NCBI GenBank assembly: GCA_029256105.1
Contig: JAQSYO010000001.1
Span: 265,987-329,986, forward strand
Origin: Herbinix sp.
Lineage (GTDB): Bacteria; Bacillota; Clostridia; Lachnospirales; Lachnospiraceae
Reading direction: 5' to 3'
Length of the DNA stretch: 64,000 nt
Part shown: positions 1 through 10,740 of the stretch, in pieces
How the letters are laid out: the number at the start of each line of letters is the position of its first letter
Numbering within the stretch: the stretch's first letter is position 1
The notes under the pieces: generated by a model
Seen by the model: the letters and a program-made list of their open reading frames with translations, nothing else
The model's database searches: none
Told to the model about the DNA's origin: nothing
Made by a program: the position numbers and the translations under genes

Positions 1-96
1 GGTATAATTACAGCATTCAAATTGAGATAAAGGTGTGGTGTTTCCATTAATGGTTACACTTTATAGATAGGAAGTAGCAAGGAGGTAATGTGTAGT

Positions 97-2079
97 ATGG
101 AGTTTAAATTGGTATCAGAATACGAACCTACCGGTGATCAACCGGAAGCGATAAGGGCCTTAGTGGAAGGCTTCCGTAATGGTAATCAAGCCCAGACCTT
201 ATTAGGTGTTACAGGTTCTGGTAAGACGTTCACTATGGCAAATGTAATCCAACAGATTCAAAAGCCAACACTCGTAATTGCACATAACAAAACACTTGCA
301 GCTCAGCTTTACGGTGAGTTTAAGGAGTTTTTTCCGGAGAATGCAGTAGAGTATTTTGTCAGTTATTACGATTACTATCAACCGGAGGCCTATGTTCCTT
401 CGACGGATACTTATATTGAGAAAGATTCTGCTATTAATGAAGAGATTGATAAATTAAGGCATTCTGCCACAGCTTCCTTGACGGAACGAACCGATGTTAT
501 AATCATTGCCAGTGTATCCTGTATCTATGGTTTGGGTAGCCCGATAGATTATCAGAAGATGGTGCTTTCCTTAAGACCAGGTATGATGAAAGATAGAGAT
601 GAAGTATTAAGAAAATTAATCGAGATCCAATACGATCGTAATGATATGGATTTCAAACGAGGTACCTTTCGTGTTCGTGGAGATGTAGTGGAGATATTCC
701 CAGCCTCGTCAACAGATGTGGCAGTTCGGGTTGAATTTTTTGGTGATGAAATTGAGAGGATATTGGAAATAGATGTGTTAACCGGTGTTATAAAAGGTAC
801 CTTGGAACACATAGTAATTTTCCCGGCCTCTCATTATGTTGTCGCACCGGAGAAGCTGGAGGCAGCAATCGCGAATATCGAAGCTGAGCTTACAGAGAGA
901 GTGCGTTATTTTAAAAGTGAGGATAAATTACTAGAAGCACAGAGGATTTCTGAGAGAACGAATTTTGATATAGAGATGCTTCGGGAGACAGGATTTTGTT
1001 CCGGCGTTGAGAATTATTCCAGACATTTGACCGGATTGGAACCAGGAAGTGCTCCGCATACCTTGATGGATTATTTCCCGGAGGATTTCATGATTATCGT
1101 GGATGAGTCCCATATTACGCTCCCTCAGATAAGAGGAATGTTTGCAGGAGACAAATCTAGAAAGACTACATTGGTGGATTTTGGTTTCCGTTTACCTTCC
1201 GCTTTGGATAATCGACCCTTGAATTTTCAGGAATTTGAAAGTAAAATTAGTGAAATTATGTTTGTGTCTGCGACACCTTCCGTTTACGAAAGCGAACATG
1301 AACTTTTGCGGACGGAGCAAGTGATTCGTCCTACCGGTTTGTTGGATCCGGTAATTTCGGTAAGACCGGTAAAGGGTCAGATTGATGATCTTTTGAGTGA
1401 AATCCATAAGGAACTGGAGAAGAAGAGTAAGGTACTTGTTACCACCTTAACTAAGCGGATGGCGGAGGATTTAACCACTTATCTGCGAGAAGTAGGAATT
1501 CGAATTAAATATCTTCACTCTGATATTGATACCTTGGAACGTTCTGAGATAATCAGAGATATGCGTATGGATGTATTCGATGTATTAGTAGGTATCAATT
1601 TACTCCGTGAAGGACTTGATATTCCTGAGGTTGGGTTAGTTGCAATCCTGGATGCAGATAAGGAAGGCTTCCTTCGCTCTGAGACGTCTCTTATTCAGAC
1701 GGTTGGCCGTGCTGCCCGTAATTCGGAAGGCCATGTTATTATGTATGCAGATCATGAGACAGAGTCGATGAGGAAGGCAATATCAGAGACAAACCGAAGA
1801 AGATTAATTCAGCAGGCCTACAATGAGGAACATGGAATTACGCCGACTACAATTCAAAAGAAGGTTCGTGACTTAATTAGCATTTCTAAGAAGGCGGACA
1901 AGAACCTTAAGGATATGAATAAGGATATGGAATCTATGTCTCGTCAGGAGCTGGAGGAATTGGTGAAGACGATTACCAAGCAGATGCATACTGCTGCGGC
2001 TGAACTTAACTTCGAATTGGCAGCAGAGATGAGAGATAAGATGGTGGAACTGAAGAAACATTTGTTGGATTCTAAGTAG
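97..2079 (+). CDS. uvrB: UvrABC excinuclease subunit B
   Basis: UvrB is the helicase-like damage-verification subunit of nucleotide excision repair; it receives the lesion from UvrA and recruits UvrC. Seen in the 660-residue product: Walker A GVTGSGKT at about residues 37-44, the tyrosine-rich beta-hairpin [10 protein letters not shown] near 90-99 that clamps the strand, a DESH Walker B near 337, the helicase VGRAARN motif in the second RecA-like domain, and a C-terminal UVR coiled segment (about 620-655) for UvrC contact. An ATG at 88 lies only 2 nt after the AAGGAGG site, so the ATG at 97, about 11 nt from it, is preferred; it also gives the usual MEFKL-type N-terminus. uvrA follows after 133 bases with no terminator between them. 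Confidence 0.97.
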   Translation: MEFKLVSEYEPTGDQPEAIRALVEGFRNGNQAQTLLGVTGSGKTFTMANVIQQIQKPTLVIAHNKTLAAQLYGEFKEFFPENAVEYFVSYYDYYQPEAYVPSTDTYIEKDSAINEEIDKLRHSATASLTERTDVIIIASVSCIYGLGSPIDYQKMVLSLRPGMMKDRDEVLRKLIEIQYDRNDMDFKRGTFRVRGDVVEIFPASSTDVAVRVEFFGDEIERILEIDVLTGVIKGTLEHIVIFPASHYVVAPEKLEAAIANIEAELTERVRYFKSEDKLLEAQRISERTNFDIEMLRETGFCSGVENYSRHLTGLEPGSAPHTLMDYFPEDFMIIVDESHITLPQIRGMFAGDKSRKTTLVDFGFRLPSALDNRPLNFQEFESKISEIMFVSATPSVYESEHELLRTEQVIRPTGLLDPVISVRPVKGQIDDLLSEIHKELEKKSKVLVTTLTKRMAEDLTTYLREVGIRIKYLHSDIDTLERSEIIRDMRMDVFDVLVGINLLREGLDIPEVGLVAILDADKEGFLRSETSLIQTVGRAARNSEGHVIMYADHETESMRKAISETNRRRLIQQAYNEEHGITPTTIQKKVRDLISISKKADKNLKDMNKDMESMSRQELEELVKTITKQMHTAAAELNFELAAEMRDKMVELKKHLLDSK

Positions 2080-2212
2080 AACCATAGGATAAATGCGGGA
2101 TATGTTAGGTTAGAGTTTTAATTATATTATTGTAGGACGTAAATTTACTTCTTGTTTTAATGCAATAATGTAAATTTTAATAGAAAGATAATAATTTAGA
2201 ATAGGTGGAACT

Positions 2213-5050
2213 ATGACGGATAAAAAGAATTATATTAAGATTAGAGGCGCAAAAGAGAACAACCTTAAGAACCTCAGCGTCGATATTCCCAGAGACCAGT
2301 TTGTAGTGTTGACGGGACTTAGTGGTTCGGGTAAATCTTCCCTGGCGTTTGATACTATTTATGCAGAAGGACAAAGAAGATATATGGAGTCATTGTCCTC
2401 CTATGCAAGGCAATTCTTAGGACAGATGGAAAAGCCGAATGTGGAGAGCATCGAGGGTTTACCCCCTGCGATTTCGATTGATCAAAAATCAACGAACCGA
2501 AATCCAAGATCCACAGTAGGTACAGTAACGGAAATCTATGATTATTATCGTCTGTTATATGCCAGAATAGGTATTCCGCATTGCCCGGAGTGCGGCAAGG
2601 AGATTAAGAAGCAGACGGTAGATCAGATGGTGGATGAGATAATGAGTCTGCCACAGGGTACTAAGATTCAATTACTTGCTCCGGTGGTACGTGGACGTAA
2701 GGGTGAACATACAAAATTATTCGAGCAGTCGAAACGTAGTGGTTATGTACGTGTTCGAGTGGATGGTAATCTCTATGAATTAACAGAAGAGATTAAACTT
2801 GAGAAAAACAATAAACATAACATAGAAATCATTGTTGACCGTCTGGTGGTGAAGGAAGGAATTGAGAAGAGACTTTCCGACTCCGTTGAAAGTGTTTTAA
2901 AGCTAGCGGAAGGACTTTTATTTGTGGACATCATTGATGGAGAGCAGCTGACCTTTAGCCAGAATTTTTCCTGTCCGGATTGTGGTATCAGTATTGACGA
3001 GATTGAACCAAGAATATTCTCTTTTAATAACCCTTTTGGTGCCTGTGCAGAATGTCATGGGCTTGGTATTAAGATGGAATTTGATGAAGAACTTTTGATC
3101 GCGGATCCAAGTAAGAGTATTATTGATGGAGCAATCGCTGCACCTGGCTGGCAGTCTGTTGTAGACAAGGGTAGTTACTCCAGAAGTATTATGGAGGCAT
3201 TGGCGAAAGAATATAAATTTGATTTAAATACACCATATGAGAAGCTATCGAATGAAGTACGCCATATGTTCATTCACGGAACAGATGGAAAGTCAGTAAA
3301 GGTACATTATCGTGGACAGCGAGGCGTTGGTGTTTATGATGTGGCTTTTGAAGGTTTAATTCGTAATATTGAGCGTCGTTACCGTGAGACAGGATCAGAA
3401 TCTGTGAAGCAGGAATATGAGAGTTTCATGCGTACAACTCCCTGTAAAGTCTGCAAAGGTAAACGTCTTAAGAAGGAATCACTTGCAGTTACCGTTGGAG
3501 ATACCAATATCTCTGACGTAACGGATTATTCAATTCGTGAGCTAGTTGTTTTTATGGATAATCTTCAATTAACCTCAATGCAGTTAAAGATTGGTGAATT
3601 GGTGTTAAAAGAAATAAAGTCCAGAATTAGATTCCTAATGGATGTAGGTTTGGATTACCTTACGTTAGCAAGAGCAACTGGATCCTTATCCGGAGGGGAA
3701 TCCCAAAGAATCAGGTTGGCTACTCAGATTGGTTCCGGACTTGTTGGTGTAGCATATATTCTAGACGAGCCTAGTATCGGACTGCATCAGCGAGATAATG
3801 ACAAGCTGTTAAAAACCCTAAAGAACTTGATGGATTTGGGCAATACCTTAATCGTTGTGGAACATGATGAGGATACCATGTTTGCCGCAGACTATATAAT
3901 TGATATTGGTCCAGGTGCCGGTGAGCATGGCGGAGAAGTGGTTGCTGTGGGTACTGCTGAAGATATTATGAAGGTAGAAGGATCAATTACCGGTGCTTAC
4001 CTGAGTGGTAGAATTAAGGTTCCGGTACCCAAGGAAAGACGGGAACCTACTGGATTCCTATCTATTGTAGGAGCTACTGAGAATAACCTAAAGAATGTCG
4101 ATGTTGATATTCCACTAGGCATCATGACCTGTATCACCGGTGTATCTGGTTCTGGTAAAAGCTCACTTGTAACAGAAATCTTATATAAGAGACTTGCCAG
4201 AGACTTAAACCGTGCCCGCTGTATTCCAGGTAGACATGCCAAGATGCTTGGTATTGAACAACTGGATAAAGTTATTAATATTGACCAGTCTCCAATTGGA
4301 CGTACACCTAGATCAAATCCTGCAACCTATACTGGTGTATTCGATCAAATCAGAGATTTATTTGCAGCAACCCAGGATGCGAAGATGCGTGGCTACACCA
4401 AAGGTCGTTTTAGCTTTAATGTAAAAGGTGGACGTTGTGAAGCTTGTAGTGGTGACGGTATCATTAAGATAGAGATGAATTTCTTGCCCGATATTTATGT
4501 ACCCTGTGAGGTTTGCGCGGGTAAGAGATATAATCGTGAGACACTGGAGGTTCGTTATAAAGGAAAGAATATCTATGATGTCTTGAATATGACGATTGAG
4601 GAAGGCGTACACTTCTTTGAAAATGTACCTTCAATTAAAAGAAAGATTGAAACCTTACATGATGTAGGTTTATCCTACCTTCGTCTGGGACATCCCTCTA
4701 CCTCCTTGTCCGGTGGTGAAGCACAAAGAATTAAGCTGGCAACCGAGCTTAGCAAACGCAGTACCGGTAAGACTATATACATTTTAGACGAACCGACTAC
4801 TGGGTTACATTTTGCTGATGTGCATAAGTTAATTGAGATTTTAAAACGATTTTCCGATACGGGCAATACGGTTGTAGTAATCGAACATAATTTGGATGTT
4901 ATTAAGACAGCTGATTATATTATTGATATCGGACCGGAAGGCGGCGACAAAGGTGGTAAGGTAATTGCAAAGGGAACACCGGAAGAAATTGCAAAGAATA
5001 AGAAATCCTATACAGGTATGTATGTGAAAAAATATCTGGAACAAAAATAA
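2213..5050 (+). CDS. uvrA: UvrABC excinuclease subunit A
   Basis: UvrA is the dimeric ABC-type ATPase that scans DNA for bulky lesions and loads UvrB. The 945-residue length is normal. Seen: first Walker A GLSGSGKS near residues 35-42, a first zinc module beginning CPECGKE, two ABC signatures LSGGESQRI (about 492) and LSGGEAQRI (about 832), a second Walker A GVSGSGKS (about 643), and the large C-terminal zinc finger with CEAC and CEVC pairs around 742-770. A TAGGTGG site lies just before the ATG. It is in tandem with uvrB. The YfbR-type gene starts about 40 bases downstream, so the three may be cotranscribed. Confidence 0.97.
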   Translation: MTDKKNYIKIRGAKENNLKNLSVDIPRDQFVVLTGLSGSGKSSLAFDTIYAEGQRRYMESLSSYARQFLGQMEKPNVESIEGLPPAISIDQKSTNRNPRSTVGTVTEIYDYYRLLYARIGIPHCPECGKEIKKQTVDQMVDEIMSLPQGTKIQLLAPVVRGRKGEHTKLFEQSKRSGYVRVRVDGNLYELTEEIKLEKNNKHNIEIIVDRLVVKEGIEKRLSDSVESVLKLAEGLLFVDIIDGEQLTFSQNFSCPDCGISIDEIEPRIFSFNNPFGACAECHGLGIKMEFDEELLIADPSKSIIDGAIAAPGWQSVVDKGSYSRSIMEALAKEYKFDLNTPYEKLSNEVRHMFIHGTDGKSVKVHYRGQRGVGVYDVAFEGLIRNIERRYRETGSESVKQEYESFMRTTPCKVCKGKRLKKESLAVTVGDTNISDVTDYSIRELVVFMDNLQLTSMQLKIGELVLKEIKSRIRFLMDVGLDYLTLARATGSLSGGESQRIRLATQIGSGLVGVAYILDEPSIGLHQRDNDKLLKTLKNLMDLGNTLIVVEHDEDTMFAADYIIDIGPGAGEHGGEVVAVGTAEDIMKVEGSITGAYLSGRIKVPVPKERREPTGFLSIVGATENNLKNVDVDIPLGIMTCITGVSGSGKSSLVTEILYKRLARDLNRARCIPGRHAKMLGIEQLDKVINIDQSPIGRTPRSNPATYTGVFDQIRDLFAATQDAKMRGYTKGRFSFNVKGGRCEACSGDGIIKIEMNFLPDIYVPCEVCAGKRYNRETLEVRYKGKNIYDVLNMTIEEGVHFFENVPSIKRKIETLHDVGLSYLRLGHPSTSLSGGEAQRIKLATELSKRSTGKTIYILDEPTTGLHFADVHKLIEILKRFSDTGNTVVVIEHNLDVIKTADYIIDIGPEGGDKGGKVIAKGTPEEIAKNKKSYTGMYVKKYLEQK

Positions 5051-5064
5051 AACATACTTGTATT

Positions 5065-5086
5065 CCGCTGAAGCGGTAAATGGAGG
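5065..5086 (+). promoter_or_regulatory. GC hairpin directly before a Shine-Dalgarno
   Basis: CCGCT (5065-5069) and AGCGG (5072-5076) form a tight five-pair hairpin 5 nt before the GGAGG (5082-5086) that serves the gene at 5092. It has no T-run, so it is not a terminator; it may hold the ribosome site open or protect the mRNA end. The hairpin-then-ATGGAGGTT layout recurs before clpX and livF. Confidence 0.4.
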
Positions 5087-5091
5087 TTACA

Positions 5092-5673
5092 ATGGAATAT
5101 AGTTTTTTCGCTATGATGTCAAGAATGAAATTGATTGAGCGGTGGGCATTAATGCGCAATTCATTATCTGAGAATATCAGTGAGCATTCGCTTGAAGTTA
5201 GTATTCTATCCCATGCCTTGGCAATCATCAGCAATGAGCGCTTGAATAATCATTTAAATGCAGAGAAAGCAGCACTGATTGGGATATATCATGATGCTAC
5301 TGAAATTATCACAGGGGATATGCCGACTCCGATTAAATACTTTAACGATAATATTCAAGGCGCATTTAAGGCAATAGAAGAGGTAGCCGCCAAAAGACTA
5401 TTAATGATGCTACCAGAGGATATGCGAAGAAGTTATGAATCAATATTTTTCCCGCAGGAAGATGAAGTCTATCTATGGAAACTGGTGAAAGCAGCAGATA
5501 AATTATCTGCATTAATTAAATGCATAGAAGAAAGAAAAGCAGGTAATACCGAATTTGTAAGTGCAGAAAAATCAATTAAAGAGATATTGATTACTATGAA
5601 GCTGGAGGAAGTAGATATCTTTATAAAGGAATTTCTACCAGCGTATGATAAGACCTTGGATGAGTTAAACTGA
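5092..5673 (+). CDS. HD-domain 5'-nucleotidase, YfbR family
   Basis: Predicted cytosolic metal-dependent phosphohydrolase that removes phosphate from deoxynucleoside 5'-monophosphates. Seen in the 193-residue product: the HD set H32, H67-D68, E71 and D76, plus the Arg-Trp pair R17-W18 and a KAADKLSAL helix that matches the third metal-ligand region of E. coli YfbR. The ATG at 5080 overlaps the Shine-Dalgarno, so the ATG at 5092, 5 nt after GGAGG, is chosen. It closely follows uvrA; nucleotide-pool housekeeping next to excision repair is plausible but unproven. The substrate is inferred from the family. Confidence 0.85.
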   Translation: MEYSFFAMMSRMKLIERWALMRNSLSENISEHSLEVSILSHALAIISNERLNNHLNAEKAALIGIYHDATEIITGDMPTPIKYFNDNIQGAFKAIEEVAAKRLLMMLPEDMRRSYESIFFPQEDEVYLWKLVKAADKLSALIKCIEERKAGNTEFVSAEKSIKEILITMKLEEVDIFIKEFLPAYDKTLDELN

Positions 5674-5700
5674 TACAGGACAGACTAGAAAATGGTGTTC

Positions 5701-5735
5701 ATCAGCATTTACGGCTGCTATGTTGCCATGCTGAT
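5701..5735 (+). other. Intergenic hairpin without T-run
   Basis: ATCAGCAT (5701-5708) pairs with ATGCTGAT (5728-5735), with an inner GGC/GCC pair. It sits between the nucleotidase and the reductase. There is no uridine tract, so termination is uncertain. Confidence 0.35.
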
Positions 5736-5774
5736 TAGAGTGTAAACTTACTAAGAGGAAAGAAGGAGAGAACA

Positions 5775-6695
5775 ATGAAATATATTAAACCAGCAGGTTC
5801 AGATTTAAAAGTATCAAATATTATTATGGGATGTATGAGGATTACTAGCTTATCAGAGAAAGAATTAAATGTTTTTGTAAATTCTGCGTTAGAGGAGGGA
5901 GTTAATTTCTTTGATCATGCAGATATTTACGGTGGAGGCGAATGCGAAAAGCATTTTGCAAAGTCTGTTCAGATGAATCCAACGATTAGAGAGAAAATGA
6001 TTATTCAGAGTAAATGCGGTATCCGTAATGGATTTTTTGATTTTTCTAAGGAACATATACTTGAATCCGTCGATGGGATTCTATTAAGATTAAATACAGA
6101 ATATTTGGATGCGTTATTATTACACAGACCGGATACTTTGATGGAACCGGATGAGATCGCGAATGCATTTGAAATCTTATATGACCAAGGTAAAGTAAAG
6201 TACTTTGGAGTATCTAATTTTAATCCGATGCAAATGGAGTTACTTCAGAAGTCTATTCCAGATCCGTTAGTATTTAATCAGCTTCAATTAAGTATTGCGC
6301 ATACACCGATGATTGACAGTGGTCTTACCGTGAACATGCACACAAATCAAAGCATTAATTATGAAGGTAGTATTTTAGAATATTGCCGATTGAAGGATAT
6401 CACGATACAAGCCTGGTCACCCTTCCAAAAAGGTTTCTTTGAAGGACCCTTCCTTGGTGACTTAGAGCACTATGCTAAGTTGAATGAAGTTTTAAACCGT
6501 ATTGCTGAGAAGTACGCAGTAACGAATACCGCAGTAGCAGTTGGCTGGATTACCAGACATCCTGCGAATATTCAAGTTGTTCTAGGAACAACGAACCTCC
6601 AACGTATGAAGGATGCATGTAAGGGATCCGAATTACCATTGACGAGAGAAGAGTGGTATGAGATTTATAAAGCGGCAGGAAATATGTTGCCGTAA
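5775..6695 (+). CDS. Aldo/keto reductase (YdhF-like)
   Basis: Cytosolic NADPH-dependent oxidoreductase of the AKR superfamily with a TIM-barrel fold. The catalytic tetrad is visible: D47 and Y52 in FFDHADIYGGG, K80 in IIQSKCG and H117 in ALLLHRPD; the late segment VVLGTTNLQRM is the cofactor-binding region. The length (306) and the GCMRI start match the YdhF branch. An AAGGAG site precedes the ATG. It probably stands alone: a hairpin lies before it and a repeat array after it. The physiological substrate cannot be read from the sequence. Confidence 0.88.
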   Translation: MKYIKPAGSDLKVSNIIMGCMRITSLSEKELNVFVNSALEEGVNFFDHADIYGGGECEKHFAKSVQMNPTIREKMIIQSKCGIRNGFFDFSKEHILESVDGILLRLNTEYLDALLLHRPDTLMEPDEIANAFEILYDQGKVKYFGVSNFNPMQMELLQKSIPDPLVFNQLQLSIAHTPMIDSGLTVNMHTNQSINYEGSILEYCRLKDITIQAWSPFQKGFFEGPFLGDLEHYAKLNEVLNRIAEKYAVTNTAVAVGWITRHPANIQVVLGTTNLQRMKDACKGSELPLTREEWYEIYKAAGNMLP

Positions 6696-6733
6696 ATAGA
6701 GTCGTAAAGAAGTAGTAGGAAAGAAGTAATTCT

Positions 6734-6900
6734 TATAGAAGCAATCATAAAGAAAATTTTATAGAAGCTAACATAAAGAAAACTTTATAAAAGCAGTCAT
6801 AAAGAAAATTTTATAGAAGTACTCATAAAGAAGTAATTGTATAGAAGTACTCATATAGAAGTAATCGCAAAGAGGTAATTGTTTAGAAAGTATCGTAAGG
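6734..6900. repeat. Degenerate ~26-bp tandem array
   Basis: Consecutive units beginning TTATAGAAGC start at 6734, 6760, 6785 and 6811, followed by a looser copy near 6839 and decayed ones after it. The core is TATAGAAG-N4-CATAAAGAA. The array fills most of the 390-base gap after the aldo/keto reductase. No gene, hairpin terminator or mobile-element end is seen in the gap. Confidence 0.75.
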
Positions 6901-7086
6901 TATCGTAAATATGAATTCTTAAATATGTAACCCCATATAAAATATATTTAAATTCAATATATTTTATATAAAATGCAACCTCAAGTTGACAATAATGTTA
7001 TTTCAAGTTGGTAGAGATCTCCTGTGACATGAGGTATTCTTATATTATAAACGTGAGTTTAAGAAAGCACGTAGATGGAGGATAAT

Positions 7087-7764
7087 ATGAATTTCCAAGA
7101 AAGAATACAGCAAATTCGAAAAGAAAAAGGATTTTCACAGGAAGATTTAGCAGAGAAAATAGGGGTATCAAGACAAGCGGTAGCTAAATGGGAAGCAGGG
7201 CTAACTTATCCGGAGGTAGACAATCTAATTGCAATAAGCAACCTATTTAAAATAAGCATTGATAGTCTATTAAAATCAGAAGAAGATGATTGTAGTAATT
7301 TTCAGCCCAAAGTGAAGAAAGTATTATCGGAGGATTTAATTGATTTCCTATGTAGAGCTAAAAGGGAAACCTATGCAGCGAACGGAACAAAAATAGCATC
7401 CTCTAGACCTTCTTCCTATGATTATCAATATACGGAAGGGGATTGTACTTATCAGGATTCCTATTTCGGGGGTGAAAAATTCATCGGTGAAGAGGTCTTG
7501 TATCATAAGGAAATTCCGGTCTTTTCGATGAATTATTGTGGGCGAACTTTGGATGAGAGATTCTCCGGTGATTTTTTAAAAGAAGTATTGCTATTAGTGC
7601 CGAAGGACTATCCTTTTCGAGGACCCTTTGTGCATCAAAACGGTGATTATTCGTACCATTGTATTGTTAGTGGGGATGTTGAATGGTTCCAAGGATATGA
7701 AGAGATATTCTTTTTAAATAACAAAGTTTTTGAATGCAATTTTCATGGAGGAATTATTCAATAA
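7087..7764 (+). CDS. XRE-family regulator with C-terminal DUF5680-like domain
   Basis: Probable DNA-binding regulator. Residues 1-65 form a classic Cro/C1-type helix-turn-helix (FSQEDLAEKIGVSRQAVAKW at about 16-35). The remainder (about 75-225) resembles the DUF5680 domain often fused to XRE heads in Firmicutes; it is rich in aromatic residues and has no recognised catalytic motif. The ATG at 7075 overlaps the GGAGGA site, so the ATG at 7087 is used. The gene downstream begins 48 bases later and may be cotranscribed. The function of the C-terminal domain is unknown; a ligand-sensing role is inference. Confidence 0.8.
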   Translation: MNFQERIQQIRKEKGFSQEDLAEKIGVSRQAVAKWEAGLTYPEVDNLIAISNLFKISIDSLLKSEEDDCSNFQPKVKKVLSEDLIDFLCRAKRETYAANGTKIASSRPSSYDYQYTEGDCTYQDSYFGGEKFIGEEVLYHKEIPVFSMNYCGRTLDERFSGDFLKEVLLLVPKDYPFRGPFVHQNGDYSYHCIVSGDVEWFQGYEEIFFLNNKVFECNFHGGIIQ

Positions 7765-7812
7765 TTACCGCCAAAATTGAATGTAAATTATATTAAGCTG
7801 GGGGAGATACGA

Positions 7813-8535
7813 ATGGTTACGATGGATGGAAAGTGGGTAATGGAAGGCCTTGATAGAAAGGATAGCCAACGAATAAAAAGTAGTACAGAGCTTTCGGAAT
7901 ACATCAATGACATTGGTTTTCTTCCTCTATTCAAGAATAATGTAAAAGGGTTTTCAGTGGAGGAGATGACGGCTACAGATTCCTGGTGGGCTGGTAAACC
8001 CGAAGAGGACCCCTGGGAATGGCGGGAAGTAATCGCTGCACAAGGAGAAATCGCTTATGGTAAACTATTCTCCAATCGAGCCGGTTTTATTTCAAAGGAA
8101 TGGTATCCATATTTTGCAGATTACCGCAGGGATGGCTATGATTTTGATAGCAGATATGAAGATGGTTTAGCAAGCATTCGAGCAAAGAAAGTCATCGATG
8201 TATTAACGGAATGCGAGAGCCTTCCTTCGAATGAAATCAAGGCATTTGCCGGCTTTGGCAAAGGCGGAGAGAAAGGCTTTGAAGGAATTATGAGCTCTTT
8301 ACAGATGATGACTTATATTACAGTTCGAGGCTTCCAGAGAAGAAGAAATAAGAAGAATGAGGAGTATGGTTGGTCGGTAGCAATCTACTGTTTGAGTGAG
8401 AAACTATTTGGCGAAGAATATGTGCGTTCCGCTTATCACCTTAGTCCGGAAATGGCAAAAGAAAGAATCATTGAGCGTATCATAAATAAATTTCCGGATG
8501 CGGCAATTTCTGATATAGAAAAAAATATTCGATAA
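7813..8535 (+). CDS. AlkZ-related protein of unknown activity
   Basis: A 240-residue soluble protein. Its WWAGKPEEDPWEWRE segment and the AGFISKEWYPYFADYRRDG and DGLASIRAKKV stretches match, as far as I recognise them, a Firmicutes family that databases call AlkZ-related (AlkZ/YcaQ are winged-helix DNA glycosylases that unhook crosslinks). It lacks the full length and I cannot identify a catalytic QxQ-type motif, so glycosylase activity is not claimed. GGGGAG at 7801-7806 sits 6 nt before the ATG at 7813; an upstream in-frame ATG at 7777 has no ribosome site. It closely follows the XRE regulator. Confidence 0.6.
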   Translation: MVTMDGKWVMEGLDRKDSQRIKSSTELSEYINDIGFLPLFKNNVKGFSVEEMTATDSWWAGKPEEDPWEWREVIAAQGEIAYGKLFSNRAGFISKEWYPYFADYRRDGYDFDSRYEDGLASIRAKKVIDVLTECESLPSNEIKAFAGFGKGGEKGFEGIMSSLQMMTYITVRGFQRRRNKKNEEYGWSVAIYCLSEKLFGEEYVRSAYHLSPEMAKERIIERIINKFPDAAISDIEKNIR

Positions 8536-8631
8536 TCGAACATGGTTATTTGGATATATTTATATTGAATTAATGAAGTAGGAGTTTGATAATGTTGTAC
8601 CATGAATGAATTGTATAGCTTGAAAAATAAC

Positions 8632-8836
8632 TTAACAATAAAAGAATAATACAACAATATTAAGAATACCGTAACTAATATAACAAGAAAAGAATAACGC
8701 AACAACGAAAAAAACAATGTAATAATAAAAAGAGCTATGTAACAAAAAAAGAATAAAGTAACAATAAAAAGAAGAATGTATCAATAAAAAGAAGAATGTA
8801 ACAATAAAAAGAAGAATGTATCAATAAAAAGAATAA
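8632..8836. repeat. 20-bp tandem array, partly decayed
   Basis: The best copies, alternating GTAACAATAAAAAGAAGAAT and GTATCAATAAAAAGAAGAAT, run with an exact 20-bp period from about 8758 to 8836; copies toward the 5' side are increasingly degenerate. The last unit supplies the left arm of the terminator that follows. The array occupies the gap after the AlkZ-related gene. Confidence 0.8.
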
Positions 8837-8876
8837 CGAATGCAAGCTTGATATGGCTTACATTCGTTATTCTTTT
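8827..8876 (+). terminator. Intrinsic terminator-like hairpin
   Basis: A 16-bp perfect stem joins 8827-8842 and 8861-8876, ending in TTCTTTT on the + strand and starting with AAAA on the left, so it could act in both directions. It ends the XRE/AlkZ-related unit. Confidence 0.75.
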
Positions 8877-8946
8877 CACTTTAATAGAATATCCATGTGA
8901 TAAATCTTAATATTTCATGAAGATTTGGGAAAATAATGCTCTTGTA

Positions 8947-8975
8947 TTGCTTAGAATTAGCGAAAAAGGTATAAT
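8947..8975 (+). promoter_or_regulatory. Vegetative promoter for the secreted protein gene
   Basis: TTGCTT (8947-8952), a 17-bp spacer and TATAAT (8970-8975) lie 90 bases before the start codon. Confidence 0.65.
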
Positions 8976-9064
8976 GGAAATTAAGATTAAGACGATATAT
9001 AGGATAGGAATATATATCGTGTATCATTACAACAGAAAAGCAAAGAATGGAAGGGGATTTCGAT

Positions 9065-10237
9065 ATGAAGTATTTAGTTAATTTGAATAGGGGTAAAAAA
9101 GATATTTATACATCAAGATGCATTAAATCAATATTAATAATAATAGCTTTATTATTTACTACACTAAGTGAATTTACCGCAGCTGGTGTATCTGCAGAAA
9201 CTAATGGAAGCATGACAGTAACTGTAAATTACCTGACGGAAGAGGCCACAATAACAACGATATCAGGTGGTAGTACTAAATTCTATATGAGTACGGATAA
9301 AATGAAGACTTGGGAAGTTGTTAATGCGATTGTCGATATTTCAACATTATTAGTGCCAAAGGAAAATATTATCTATTTTAAAGGAAATAAAGATAAAAAT
9401 GCATTAAGCGTTACGTTACCAGCAGAAGACAGTACATTTAATGCAACTTATCAGATCGTAGCAGGTAATGGTAAAATTGAATTTCCAAGAGGAATTGCCG
9501 TAGAATACCGTAAAGGTGCAAATGGAGCTTGGAAGACAGCATTAGATCAGTCTGGCAATCCATTGTTTTTGGCGTCTGGTTCTACCGCGATATTCGAAGT
9601 GAAAGGAGCTACCCTTTATTTTAGAACACCTGCCACAGCTATAAAACGTGCAAGCAAAATGGTTACAGTAAAAATTAGTAAGAGACCATCAGCACCTTCC
9701 GTTAAGATGGATGGTAGTAAATTATCCATAACGGGACTAAAGGCGAAAGAAACCTTATATCGCGTTGGTGACAGTATTGATTGGAAGCCTTTCACACCTA
9801 CTGATCTTAAGTCAAAGTCAATTGATTTATATACGTTATTTGGAAGCACTTCTGACCCAAGAGTAGCATTTTCGGCTGGATTTATAGAATTTTGTACGTT
9901 GGGCACGGATAAGAAATTATCTTCTGCAATTAAGGTACTGGAAGTGCCTCAACAACCGACTGTTCCTAATACAATCGCTGTATCAGGATCATCGATTACA
10001 ATTACAGATACAGATACAACGAGAACCTATGAGTATACCAAAGTTGACAAAGGTAGTGCACTTAATATGAGCACAGCAAGATGGTCTACAGTTTCAACGA
10101 AAAAAACTCTTGTAGTTCCGAAGGCTTCCGTAGGAGATACAATATTAGTTCGTTTAAAGAGTAGAACGGACTCAGTTTCGAAACAATTGCTTCCAGCTTC
10201 AACTTGTTATATGAAAATTATAGAAACGATAAGTTAA
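9065..10237 (+). CDS. Secreted protein of unknown function
   Basis: Not recognised as a known family. The 390-residue product starts with a basic N-terminus and a long hydrophobic stretch (about residues 18-40, CIKSILIIIALLFTTLSEFT) ending in AAGVSAE, a good Sec signal peptide with likely cleavage after VSA. The mature part is Ser/Thr-rich, predicted mostly beta, with few cysteines, and reads like two or three beta-sandwich units (about 50-215, 220-310, 320-388). No LPXTG, SLH or transmembrane anchor is seen, so release or non-covalent wall binding is possible. The ATG at 9065, 8 nt after AAGGGG, is preferred to 9047. It is monocistronic between its own promoter and terminator. Confidence 0.7.
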   Translation: MKYLVNLNRGKKDIYTSRCIKSILIIIALLFTTLSEFTAAGVSAETNGSMTVTVNYLTEEATITTISGGSTKFYMSTDKMKTWEVVNAIVDISTLLVPKENIIYFKGNKDKNALSVTLPAEDSTFNATYQIVAGNGKIEFPRGIAVEYRKGANGAWKTALDQSGNPLFLASGSTAIFEVKGATLYFRTPATAIKRASKMVTVKISKRPSAPSVKMDGSKLSITGLKAKETLYRVGDSIDWKPFTPTDLKSKSIDLYTLFGSTSDPRVAFSAGFIEFCTLGTDKKLSSAIKVLEVPQQPTVPNTIAVSGSSITITDTDTTRTYEYTKVDKGSALNMSTARWSTVSTKKTLVVPKASVGDTILVRLKSRTDSVSKQLLPASTCYMKIIETIS

Positions 10238-10263
10238 AGTCACCAATCGACGATATGTAAGCT

Positions 10264-10326
10264 AAGCTGTCGTAAGGCATATAAACTTCAATTAATGAAG
10301 TAAGATGCTTTATGGCAGCTTTTTTC
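10264..10326 (+). terminator. Intrinsic terminator
   Basis: The outer stem AAGCTG (10264-10269) / CAGCTT (10316-10321) continues with TAAGGCAT / ATGCTTTA pairing and an inner ACTTC/GAAGT hairpin, followed by a run of six T residues. It ends the secreted-protein transcript. Confidence 0.85.
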
Positions 10327-10456
10327 TTGCCTGAAATTAAAGTGATATTGGGATATAGTAAAAGGATTGAGGTTTAATAAGGAGAAAGAATTTATCAGAA
10401 GTGTAATATTAGTAAAGTATAATTTTAAAAAATGAAACGATATTATGGAATAAATG

Positions 10457-10563
10457 AATTTTATAGTAAGATGCAATTTTATAGAGTGAAACAATTTTAT
10501 AAAGTGAAACAATTTTTATAGAGTGAAACAATTTATAGAATGAAACAATTATATAGTGTGAAA
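10457..10563. repeat. 18-19-bp tandem array
   Basis: About six units of the form AATTTTATAGAGTGAAAC, each 18-19 bp, follow directly on one another with small indels in the T-run. They lie between the terminator of the secreted-protein gene and the ABC operon promoter. No gene is seen in this 500-base gap. Confidence 0.8.
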
Positions 10564-10626
10564 AAATAGAGTAATATATTTGTATTGCATGATACAGTTA
10601 AAAAATGAAAAATTAAAAATATTGAT

Positions 10627-10682
10627 TTGACAAAGGTTACTGATAAGATTATCATAGAACTTACAGAACTATATTCGTTCTG
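10627..10682 (+). promoter_or_regulatory. Promoter and candidate TetR operator of the ABC operon
   Basis: TTGACA (10627-10632), a 17-bp spacer and TATCAT (10650-10655) form a near-consensus promoter. Just downstream, CAGAAC (10664-10669) and GTTCTG (10677-10682) form an inverted repeat separated by 7 bases, inside a wider AGAACT/AGTTCT symmetry. It lies where a repressor would block initiation. The regulator encoded as the last gene of the operon is the obvious candidate ligand; that link is inference. Confidence 0.65.
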
Positions 10683-10740
10683 GTAGTTCTATAATTTGAA
10701 ATATAATTTACACATTCCTTGAAGGGAGTATCAGAATACT

